Source of the DNA: CADCWN01 sp039810045
GTDB lineage: Bacteria > Chloroflexota > Chloroflexia > Thermomicrobiales > CADCWN01
Length of the DNA: 64,000 nucleotides
NCBI GenBank assembly: GCA_039810045.1
Contig: JBDHWF010000002.1
Location: 1-64,000, forward strand
Reading direction: 5' to 3'
Shown: positions 33,815 through 41,602 of the stretch, piece after piece
Layout: each line of letters begins with the position of its first letter
Position numbering within the stretch: position 1 is the stretch's first letter
Notes under the pieces: model-generated
The model's input: the letters and a program-made list of their open reading frames with translations, nothing else
Told to the model about the DNA's origin: nothing
Databases searched by the model: none
Program-made: the position numbers and the translations under genes

Positions 33815-36238
33815 CTACTCTCCAGCCTCGTCCACAGCCCCTTTCGCTTCTTTAGGCAGTTCAACGGCGGCATCAGCCCCACTCGCCAGCACTTCGGGCG
33901 CTTCGGGCGCTGTCGTTTCGGGGGTGATCGGGTCGGCAGTTGGCGCGATTTCGGTAGCTGATTTGGTAAATACAAGCCCTGTCCCACCTTCGGCGGGAGC
34001 ATCTGCCTGTAAGGTATCGCCAAACGTGAATGCGCCATCGGTCAGGCCATCAACAATGGGGTCTTGTACAAAGTCTTGCACGATTCGGCGAATTGGCCGA
34101 GCGCCAAACTCCGGCTGCGTATTCTGATCGAGTAGCCACTCTTTCGCCGCTGCGGTTAGGGAGAGTTGCAGCCCAGATGAGGCCGCCATCCCATAGACTT
34201 TGGTCAGGCTCAGGTCGAGAATCTGGCCCAATTGCTCGCGACTCAATGGGGTAAAGGTGATGATCTTGTCGATGCGATTCAGAAACTCCGGGCGGAAGTG
34301 TGAGCGCAGCACATCGTCGATCTGCTCGCGGGTCTCCTCTGGCAATGCCTCACCCGCGTGGTCGGTCCCTTCCGCCAGGATATATTCGGTGCCAAGGTTT
34401 GAGGTCATAATGATGATCGTGTTGCGGAAGTCGATCCGGCGGCCCCGGCTATCGGTCAGCCAGCCATCATCGAGGATCTGCAAGAACAGGTTATACACGT
34501 CGGGGTGGCCCTTCTCGACCTCATCAAAGAGCACCACCGAACTTGGTTTGCGGCGTACCTGCTCGGTGAGTTGGCCCCCCTCATCGTAGCCAACGTAGCC
34601 AGGAGGCGCCCCAACCAACCGCGCAACCGTATGCTTCTCGCCATACTCCGACATATCGATCCGCACAATCGCGTCCTCGGTGCCAAAGAGGAACTCAGCC
34701 AGGGCACGAGCGGCTTCTGTTTTGCCGACCCCGCTTGGCCCGAGAAAGAGGAACGAGCCAATCGGGCGCTTGTTATCGCGGAAACCAGCGCGGGCGCGAC
34801 GATAGGCGCGGCTGATCGCCGCAATCGCCTCGTCCTGACCGATCACCCGCTTGTGCAGTTCTTCTTCCATCCGCGCCAGCCGTTCGCGCTCTGGCCCCAC
34901 CATCTGGCCGACTGGCACACCGCTCATTGCGCCGACTGCGGCGGCAACATCACTGGCGTTGACGACGGGATCAGGGGCGACACCGTCAGTGCGCAGTTCT
35001 GGCACACTGGCCCCAGCCAGTTGCACCAGCACGCAGGCCCGCTCAATTGCGGCTAATGCTGTCGATGGTAGCGCCCCTGGCAGATATTGCTTGGCCAGGG
35101 CGGGCGCCGCGCTGAGGGCATCGGGGGCAAAGGTGAGCCTATATTCTTTCTCAAACGCTGGTCGGTGCAGAGTGAGGATTTCCAGGGTTTCCTGTACGGT
35201 TGGCGGCTCAAATTGCAGTGGGGCTGCCGCCTCATTCAGCAAGGTATCGTTTTCCAGCCACTTGTTGTAGGCCGGCGCAGAAGTCGTCCCGATCAGGCGC
35301 AGGCGTTTGTCCGTCAGGGCAGTGCGAATTGCCATACCCGCTTCGGTGTAGCCTGGGAACGTCCCACCGCCGAAAAAGAGCGGGAGGTCGGGGATCAGCA
35401 GAATCCCCCCATCGGCAACCCGCAACGCCATCTCGATATTGGCTTCCGGGTTTCCTAGCATCGCCGCTGGCTGGAGTGCCCAGATTCCTTTCCCCAGTCC
35501 GCTGGGCAACTGATCGCGGGCGGCGAGTTGCGCCAGCGCAGAAACGAGGCTGCGCCGCCCTGACCCTGGCTCACCGATCAGTAGCACACTGTTGCGGCGG
35601 CGTTGGAGCAAAATGTTGACCAGTTCGCGTAGTGGCGCAGTGCGCTCAAAGACGCGTACCCAGGTCAACCCCTTCGCCATCGCCACCAGATCCGCGACAA
35701 TCGTGGTATTCCCTTCCCCAGCAATCGAGCCTTTGCCACCGTTGATCTGAGTCAGGGCTTCGCTGATCTGTTCGGTGGTGATGTTGAAGCGCTTCAGAAT
35801 CGCGCTCGCGGGGCCTTCAACGGCGACGAGTGCCGCGAGTAGGTGATCGGTGCCGACCCAGGCCAGCCGATAGTTGTCGGCAATAATCCTGGCGCGGTCG
35901 AGAATCAGCGCAAGATTTGTGGAGAGCGGCACTGGCTCACCACCATCGGCCTCAAAAAAGAGATCGGAGGGTGGGGTGTTATTGGGTAGGTTGAGGTAAT
36001 TCTCGGCAGCAGTGCGCAGGGCGAAAATATCGACCCCGAAGTGCTGCAAAATCTTATTGGCGTTGCCATCGGTCTGGTTGAGCAAGGCGAGCAACAATTG
36101 TTCGCTATTCACCGCCGCGGCTTTGTAGCGCCGCCCGATGATCACGGCCATATTTAATGCCCGAATGGCGGAAACTGAGAAGGTGTGGAGATCAAGGGTA
36201 TTGGCAAGAGTTGGCTGCATATGCGCGTATCCAGTCAT
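33815..36238 (-). CDS. Clp/Hsp100 ATPase with degenerate first AAA module (807 aa)
   Basis: Two-module Hsp100 protein. Double Clp-N repeats occupy about 18-160. Module D1 (about 195-400) is degenerate: Walker A is GEPGSGRRS, losing the Lys at residue 228, and Walker B is ILLIPDL instead of the usual IDE; an Arg finger is not evident. Module D2 is intact (GPSGVGKTEAA at about 500-509, VVLFDEVEKGHPDVYN, HFRPEFLNRID). No M-domain is inserted between modules, and no IGF/IGL loop for ClpP binding is seen in D2. An acidic/Pro/Ala tail follows residue 745. ATG 36238 is the likely start, without a strong ribosome site. Confidence 0.88.
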   Translation of the reverse strand: MTGYAHMQPTLANTLDLHTFSVSAIRALNMAVIIGRRYKAAAVNSEQLLLALLNQTDGNANKILQHFGVDIFALRTAAENYLNLPNNTPPSDLFFEADGGEPVPLSTNLALILDRARIIADNYRLAWVGTDHLLAALVAVEGPASAILKRFNITTEQISEALTQINGGKGSIAGEGNTTIVADLVAMAKGLTWVRVFERTAPLRELVNILLQRRRNSVLLIGEPGSGRRSLVSALAQLAARDQLPSGLGKGIWALQPAAMLGNPEANIEMALRVADGGILLIPDLPLFFGGGTFPGYTEAGMAIRTALTDKRLRLIGTTSAPAYNKWLENDTLLNEAAAPLQFEPPTVQETLEILTLHRPAFEKEYRLTFAPDALSAAPALAKQYLPGALPSTALAAIERACVLVQLAGASVPELRTDGVAPDPVVNASDVAAAVGAMSGVPVGQMVGPERERLARMEEELHKRVIGQDEAIAAISRAYRRARAGFRDNKRPIGSFLFLGPSGVGKTEAARALAEFLFGTEDAIVRIDMSEYGEKHTVARLVGAPPGYVGYDEGGQLTEQVRRKPSSVVLFDEVEKGHPDVYNLFLQILDDGWLTDSRGRRIDFRNTIIIMTSNLGTEYILAEGTDHAGEALPEETREQIDDVLRSHFRPEFLNRIDKIITFTPLSREQLGQILDLSLTKVYGMAASSGLQLSLTAAAKEWLLDQNTQPEFGARPIRRIVQDFVQDPIVDGLTDGAFTFGDTLQADAPAEGGTGLVFTKSATEIAPTADPITPETTAPEAPEVLASGADAAVELPKEAKGAVDEAGE

Positions 36239-36477
36239 CACTAGCTCTGGCAAAGCACGCTGGCCTTGCCAGAGGGCAAATCGATCCGTTCGCAGTCGTC
36301 TGACGTAGTATGCAGACGACCGGGTCATACTTACGGCCAATATCGTGCAGCGGTGTCCCTACCCTGCACGATAGAGCGTCAATAGTATATCAGGCTGGCT
36401 ATGGCTGGGGTGGATGATGCGCCACACAAGCGGCTTGCGCGCAGTGTTATCCGCGCCATTGATGGATGGGCGGCAGC

Positions 36478-36924
36478 TTACCACGGCCCAAAGGCGTTGG
36501 GGAGCAGGTCGGAGAGGGTGAAGAGTTGCCGTTCGCCACGCAGGTTTTCGCAGATAACCTGGCAGTTTGGGCCAAACTCCGCGATCACTTGCCGACAGCC
36601 GCCACAGGGGGTTGGCGGTTGTTGCCCTTTGGCGACAACAGCGATGGCCCGGATCGCTGGGCCACCACGCGCAGAACCAAGGAGGCCAGCGGCGCGGGCG
36701 GTAAAGATCGCTGTCCGTTCGGCGCAGTTCGTCAGACCATAGGCGATATTTTCGACGTTGCAGCCACTGACGATCTCGCCCGCCGTTGTGAGCAACGCTG
36801 CGCCAACCCGAAATTGGGAATATGGAGCGTAGGCGCGTTCACGGGCAGCGCGGGCGGCGGCGACCAGCGCGGTAATTTCGGCAGCACTGAGTGGGTTGGT
36901 CGCTGGCTGGGGGCGTTTTGTCAT
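36478..36924 (-). CDS. cdd: Cytidine deaminase (148 aa)
   Basis: Converts cytidine or deoxycytidine to uridine with zinc. The catalytic motifs are NCAERTA (Cys ligand and Glu proton shuttle) and PCGGCRQ (two Cys ligands), the pattern of the short tetrameric enzymes. YAPYSQFRVGAALLT is the nucleoside-binding start. ATG 36924 has AAGGAG about 10 bases upstream. It lies downstream of a binding-protein gene but a strong hairpin separates them. Its presence among purine-nucleoside genes supports a nucleoside-salvage region. Confidence 0.95.
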   Translation of the reverse strand: MTKRPQPATNPLSAAEITALVAAARAARERAYAPYSQFRVGAALLTTAGEIVSGCNVENIAYGLTNCAERTAIFTARAAGLLGSARGGPAIRAIAVVAKGQQPPTPCGGCRQVIAEFGPNCQVICENLRGERQLFTLSDLLPNAFGPW

Positions 36925-36964
36925 CGGCGTCTGGCTCCTTGGTTGGGGCGATCCCCTCGGCACA

Positions 36965-36999
36965 GTGCGGGCAGGAGGAATGGGTTCTCCTGCCCGCAC
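36965..36999 (-). terminator. Strong hairpin between binding-protein and cdd genes
   Basis: A perfect 13-bp stem (GTGCGGGCAGGAG with its complement) and a 9-base loop lie 27 bases after the stop of the binding-protein gene on the minus strand. It ends 40 bases before the cdd ATG, isolating the two transcripts. Confidence 0.8.
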
Positions 37000-37026
37000 A
37001 TTTGCCTACTGACGAACGAGAACGCC

Positions 37027-39000
37027 CTAGCGACTCCAGTCGGCGATATTCCAGTAGTCAGTGTCATATGGGGACACGTTGACCCCTTTCAAGGTCTTGA
37101 TCCGGCCAATGACGCTCTTGCGGGCAACCAGCGGAATATGCGCGATATCTTTGACGACAATATCGTTCATCTGGATAAAGAGTTGCGCCCGTTTGTTCTC
37201 ATCAAGCTCGACCAATGCCTGGTCGAAGAGCTTGTCGTATTCGGGGTTTGAGTAGCGGCCAACGTTCGAGAGTGACCAGCTGTTTGCTTTCTGGTTAATA
37301 TATTTGGTGTGATAGTTTCGCATATACGATTGCGGGTCAATGCTGTAGGTTGAGGCGTATAGCTCGGCATCGGCATAGAGCTTGGTGAGCGTATCGGGGT
37401 TGCCTGCATCGGAGGCGAAGAAGACGGCGGAGTCGATCGCTTTCAGTTCGGTTTTGACCCCCAGTTTCTCCCAGCCATCTTTGATGATCTGCTGGGTCTT
37501 CTGGCGTACATCGTTCACCGAGGTTTGGAAGACCATCGCCATCTGCACGCTGCCCTTGGCTCGTATGCCACCGGCCCCCTTCGTCCAGCCTGCCCCATCC
37601 AGCAGCGCCGCCGCTTTTTCAATACTGTACTCGGCGGTATTTGCTTTCGAGCGGAACTGTGGCGGCTCGTCCAGCAGATTGATCCCAATATCACCACCGC
37701 GTCCGTAGAGGCTTTGGACAATCGCATTACGATCAGAGGCCAGGGCGAGCGCCTGCCGTACCTTCAGATCACTGAGGAACGGATGGGGGAAATTGACTGA
37801 GGAACGTTCCCCGGTGGCGGGGTCCTCCTTATTGGGATCGGTGAAGTTCAGGGCAATCCGTTCGCAGCCGAGCGCCGGAATGAATTCTGCCACGCCCTTC
37901 CCGTTCTGCTCCAATTGCTTCAAGACCGTGTCAGTCACTTGGAGGTTCCAAGCGTAGTCATAATCGCCAGTTTGCAGCACGGCCCGGGCGGATGAGGCCG
38001 AGTCACCACCGCCCTTAATCTCCAGCTTATCGAAGAAGGGCTTATTCGCCTCGCGGTAGTTCTCATTGATCACCAGGCTAACGGTGTCCCCTGGCTTGAA
38101 GTCGGTGACTTTGTATGGTCCACTGCCGACGGGTTTGAGATTGTTGGGCGAGTTACGCGCTGGGGTGCCTTTGTCGTTCTGGAAGATATGCTTGGGGATA
38201 ATCAGCGACTGGGCTGGGCGGAACCAGATCGGATTTGGGTCAGGGAAGGTGTATTTCACTGTGAGATCATCCACCTTCTCGACCTTGCTCACGTTCTCGT
38301 AGAGTCCCAGGCTGGTCGCCGCCGTGGCCTTATCGGTCACATATTCCCAGGTGAAGACGACATCTTCGGCAGTCAGCGGGGTCCCATCGCTCCACTTCAG
38401 ATCTTTCTTTAGCTTCCAGGTGACACTCTTCCCATCAGTGGCGAGCAGGTTATTCTCCTTGGAGGGGATATTCTCAGCCAGTACCAGCACTGGTTTCCCA
38501 TCAGCGCCATAGGAAACGAGCGGTTCATTGATCACCCGACAGATCAGGCTGTCCTTCACGCCGGAGGAGAGGTGATAATTGAGAATCGTTGGCGCCTGCC
38601 ACTGCAAGAGTTTCAGGGTGCCACCACCACCGCGTTTCCCGGCTGGCGCAGCACTCGCGCTGGCACTCGCGCTGGCACTGGCACTGGCGGCGCGAGTCGG
38701 TGTGGCTGCGCCTGCCGCTGCTGCTGACGGTGCCGCGCTTGCTGCGGGGGCGGCAGATGGTGCCGTTGATGCTGAGGCCGCTGGAGCGGTTGAGGCCGCT
38801 GCGCTGGGAGCTGGGGCGGTGGTTGGGGGCGCTTCGGTGCCACAGGCCGCGAGGGTCGTCGCAATTACTGAGGCCGATGCGCCGGTGATCACAGCGCGGC
38901 GAATAAACTCCCGTCGCCCCAGTTGCCCCCGTTGCAAGGCCTGGGCGAGGCGGTCAAACTGGTACGGTTTCGCTTGCTCCTGGGAAGGTTGCTCGGTCAT
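37027..39000 (-). CDS. Tat lipoprotein family-5 solute-binding protein, paralogue A (657 aa)
   Basis: Same architecture as the nucleoside-operon protein: twin-arginine signal (LGRREFIRRA), lipobox LAAC, Ala/Ser-rich linker (about 55-115) and an SBP_bac_5 domain (LKLLQWQAPTILNYH ... WKLKKDLKWSDGTPLTAEDVVFTW ... VGSGPYKVTDFKPGDTVSL). The linker is partly encoded by short tandem repeats. It is the most diverged of the three clustered copies. ATG 39000 follows AAAGGAG by 9 bases. It is monocistronic, with no permease or ATPase gene in reach; the ligand is unknown, peptides or nucleosides being the main options. Confidence 0.9.
   Translation of the reverse strand: MTEQPSQEQAKPYQFDRLAQALQRGQLGRREFIRRAVITGASASVIATTLAACGTEAPPTTAPAPSAAASTAPAASASTAPSAAPAASAAPSAAAAGAATPTRAASASASASASASAAPAGKRGGGGTLKLLQWQAPTILNYHLSSGVKDSLICRVINEPLVSYGADGKPVLVLAENIPSKENNLLATDGKSVTWKLKKDLKWSDGTPLTAEDVVFTWEYVTDKATAATSLGLYENVSKVEKVDDLTVKYTFPDPNPIWFRPAQSLIIPKHIFQNDKGTPARNSPNNLKPVGSGPYKVTDFKPGDTVSLVINENYREANKPFFDKLEIKGGGDSASSARAVLQTGDYDYAWNLQVTDTVLKQLEQNGKGVAEFIPALGCERIALNFTDPNKEDPATGERSSVNFPHPFLSDLKVRQALALASDRNAIVQSLYGRGGDIGINLLDEPPQFRSKANTAEYSIEKAAALLDGAGWTKGAGGIRAKGSVQMAMVFQTSVNDVRQKTQQIIKDGWEKLGVKTELKAIDSAVFFASDAGNPDTLTKLYADAELYASTYSIDPQSYMRNYHTKYINQKANSWSLSNVGRYSNPEYDKLFDQALVELDENKRAQLFIQMNDIVVKDIAHIPLVARKSVIGRIKTLKGVNVSPYDTDYWNIADWSR
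38651..38686. repeat. Short tandem repeat in linker-coding DNA
   Basis: Two exact copies of the 12-base unit GCACTCGCGCTG are followed by two copies of GCACTG. On the coding (minus) strand they give an alternating Ala-Ser run in the surface linker. Such repeats can change length by slippage in multiples of 6 bases without shifting the frame. Confidence 0.85.
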
Positions 39001-39211
39001 CGGTTCCACTCCTTTACTACTACCCTATCCACTGCTCAACGCTACGGAAGAAAGTATTCCCTGGTCATATCGCCTGACGGGATGATAGTCGTGAGTGGGA
39101 TGGCAGGCCGTGATGAAGCTGAATCAGCAGGCGTTTCGCGATGGAGATTCCGTGATTGGCGCAGTATAGCAGGTCGATTTTGAGACGCAAGTGCGGGGGC
39201 TACGTGCAACA

Positions 39212-39243
39212 ATGGTGCTGGGGAAATATTTCTCCAGCACCAT
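39212..39243 (-). terminator. Hairpin terminator after binding-protein paralogue B
   Basis: A perfect 10-bp outer stem (ATGGTGCTGG with CCAGCACCAT) encloses a further GAAAT/ATTTC pairing. It begins 24 bases after the stop of the gene at 39268 on the minus strand. Confidence 0.75.
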
Positions 39244-39267
39244 ACAATGCGTTGTCGCTGATTGGAC

Positions 39268-41277
39268 TTACTTCTTGACCCAGTTCGCGATATTCCAGGT
39301 TTCGCAGTCCCAGGCAGTCAGCGGCCCGATCTCCATATTCTTCGCTTTCGCCGAAACAGATTGGCGATAGACCAGGGGGATCTGGGCGTAGTCCTGCACC
39401 ATAATGTCGTTGGCCTTGATGAACAGTTGGGCCCGTTTCGTGGGATCGAGTTCCTTCTCCAACTGATCGATCACCGCATCGTAGTCCTTATTCGACCAAC
39501 GGCCATAGTTACCAAAGGCCCACTGGTTGGCCTTCTGGGCGATCTTCGCCGTTGTCAGGTCTTCCATGTAGGCAAACGGTTCGGGGGTGGAGTTGCCATT
39601 GGTAAACATCTCGACATCGACATACATCTTCGCGGCGGTGTCTGTGTTCCCCAAGTCGGAGGCAAAGAAGACACTGGCATCGGACGATTTCAGTTCGGTC
39701 TTGATCCCGATCTTCTCCCAGGCATCTTTGACGATCTGCTGGGTCTTCTGGCGTACCGTGTTCACCGTGGTGTAGTAGACCAGGCTCAGTTGCACGCCAT
39801 TCTTGGCGCGATACTGGCCGCTCTTGGCCCAGCCAGCAGCATCCAACACCTGATTGGCTTTATCCAGGTTGAATTCTGACTTGTTGTTGGGGGAATTGAA
39901 GTTGGCTGGGTTGTAGAGGATATTGTCGGCAATCGCCCCACCCTGGCCGTAGCCAACATCCACAATCGTCTTCTTGTCGCAGGCGAGGGCCATGGCCTGT
40001 CGCACGGCTTTGTCGGTTAGGAATGGGTGCGGTGTGTTCTTCTCCGACCGTTCGCCGTTCACTTCCTTGTTCGGATCGCTGAAGTTGATCACCAACCGCT
40101 CGCAGTTGGGGCTGGTGATTGTGAAGACCGCGCCTTTGCTGCTCGTCTGTTGCATCTGGTTCAGGATGGCCGCCTCGACCTGCAAATTCCAACCGTAGTC
40201 GTAATCGCCAGTCTGGATGACGGCGCGGGCGGCAGACGGGGCATCGCCACCACCCTTCCACTCGATTTTGTCGAAGAAGGGGGCATTGGCGTCGCGGAAG
40301 TTGGGGTTCAATTCATAGGTAACGGAGTCACCGGGCTTGAAGCCGCCCTGCACCACCCGGTAAGGGCCAGTGCCCACTGGCTGCAAGTTCCCGGCGAAGT
40401 TCTTGGCCGCTTCGCCTTTGCCATCCTTGAAGATATGCTCGGGTAAGATCGTGCCGCGATAGCCGCCAACGAATGGGATGTACCAGCCAGCTTGTGGCTC
40501 CTTGAAGGTGATCTTGACGGAGGTATCGCTGAGCGCCTCAATTTTATCGATGGACTTATAGTCGCCAGTGGTCGTTGCGCCAGTCTTTTCGTCAATGATG
40601 TAGTTATAAGTGAAGACAACATCTTTGGCGGTAAAGGGCTGCCCGTCGCTCCACTTCACGCCCGACTTCAGCTTCCAGGTGACAGACTTCTGATCAGCCG
40701 CGAGGCCGCCATTCGCCACTGAAGGAATCTCGGCAGCGAGCAGGGGAATAAACTTGCCATCGCCATCGATCGTGGCGAGTGGCTCGTAAACTGGCCGTGA
40801 AGCATCCTGGTCTTTGGTTCCCTGTGCGAGGTGGGTGTTCAATACTGTGGGTGCCTGCCAGTAGAGCATCTTCAGGGTGCCACCGCCACCGCGCTTGCCC
40901 GGTGAGGCGGGCGGTGCAGCAACAGGAACACCACTGCCACCGGCTGCGGGGGTGCCGCCTGGCGTGGCCCCAGCGCGTGTGGCACTGGCTGCGGCGCTCG
41001 GGGCAGTGCTTGCCGTGGCGCGGGCTGATGCCGCAGCAGAAGGGGCGGTTGAACCGCTAGCGGCTGCTGACGCGCTTGGTGCCGTTGAACCAGCGGCTGT
41101 TGAAGGAGCGGTCGAAGCGCCAGGAGTGGGGGCCGCGGTACCGCAGGCAGCCAGTAGCGCGCCAATGGCCGAGGCTGAAATGCCTAAGGCTGCTGCGCGC
41201 CGAATGAAATCGCGCCGATTGAGTTTGCCAGCGGTAAGATCACGGGTCAGTTGTTGCAATGGATCGCGCTCAGTCAT
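39268..41277 (-). CDS. Tat lipoprotein family-5 solute-binding protein, paralogue B (669 aa)
   Basis: Twin-arginine signal (LNRRDFIRRA), lipobox LAAC, Ala/Ser/Thr/Pro linker (about 45-125), then an SBP_bac_5 domain (LKMLYWQAPTVLNTH ... WKLKSGVKWSDGQPFTAKDVV ... VGTGPYRVVQGGFKPGDSV). It is closely related to the next copy: both share WSDGQPFTAKDV, NGERSEKNTPHPF and a DKKTIVD/DKKAIVD segment. GGAGG precedes ATG 41277. It has its own terminator and no transporter partners in the window. The duplication suggests diversification of ligand range around a shared membrane unit encoded elsewhere. Confidence 0.9.
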   Translation of the reverse strand: MTERDPLQQLTRDLTAGKLNRRDFIRRAAALGISASAIGALLAACGTAAPTPGASTAPSTAAGSTAPSASAAASGSTAPSAAASARATASTAPSAAASATRAGATPGGTPAAGGSGVPVAAPPASPGKRGGGGTLKMLYWQAPTVLNTHLAQGTKDQDASRPVYEPLATIDGDGKFIPLLAAEIPSVANGGLAADQKSVTWKLKSGVKWSDGQPFTAKDVVFTYNYIIDEKTGATTTGDYKSIDKIEALSDTSVKITFKEPQAGWYIPFVGGYRGTILPEHIFKDGKGEAAKNFAGNLQPVGTGPYRVVQGGFKPGDSVTYELNPNFRDANAPFFDKIEWKGGGDAPSAARAVIQTGDYDYGWNLQVEAAILNQMQQTSSKGAVFTITSPNCERLVINFSDPNKEVNGERSEKNTPHPFLTDKAVRQAMALACDKKTIVDVGYGQGGAIADNILYNPANFNSPNNKSEFNLDKANQVLDAAGWAKSGQYRAKNGVQLSLVYYTTVNTVRQKTQQIVKDAWEKIGIKTELKSSDASVFFASDLGNTDTAAKMYVDVEMFTNGNSTPEPFAYMEDLTTAKIAQKANQWAFGNYGRWSNKDYDAVIDQLEKELDPTKRAQLFIKANDIMVQDYAQIPLVYRQSVSAKAKNMEIGPLTAWDCETWNIANWVKK

Positions 41278-41602
41278 GTTACCTCCACTTACCAACACCG
41301 AGGCAAGCACCTGCCCCGTTGACGCACATTGCGTCAGTCGTTCACGCGATGAACGCTGAAGAGTAGCGAAATGTTCCGTTTTTGGCAACACCAGTATATA
41401 TTAGTGATCAGGGGAATGTGTGGGAGGGCAGCAGAGGCGAATTTCCGTCTTATGAACAAATCTATATTATCGCTGTTTAGTATAGATATCTTCATAGGAC
41501 GATGATAGCGAGGATATAGACGATAGGCTGACGCTCTACGTCAGCCTATCGTCTTTACTATGACTGAGAGGAATACCGATAGGAGGTCTTAGAACGGTAA
41601 CG
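41278..41602. other. AT-rich spacer between binding-protein paralogues B and C
   Basis: This is 325 bases without a gene. 41519-41553 is the terminator of paralogue C. The part around 41390-41510 is AT-rich (for example CCAGTATATATTAG) and presumably carries the promoter of paralogue B, but I could not settle on a convincing -35/-10 pair. No repeats or small genes were seen. Confidence 0.6.
41519..41553 (-). terminator. Strong hairpin terminator after binding-protein paralogue C
   Basis: A perfect 15-bp stem (GACGATAGGCTGACG with its complement) and a 5-base loop lie about 50 bases beyond the stop of the gene at 41603 on the minus strand. Confidence 0.85.

Noticed and set aside
33808..34038. 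N-terminal extension of endonuclease III
   Set aside because: The upstream part of the frame overlaps the Clp coding end and its translation is Arg/Pro/Lys-rich without homology; ATG 33807 gives the usual length.
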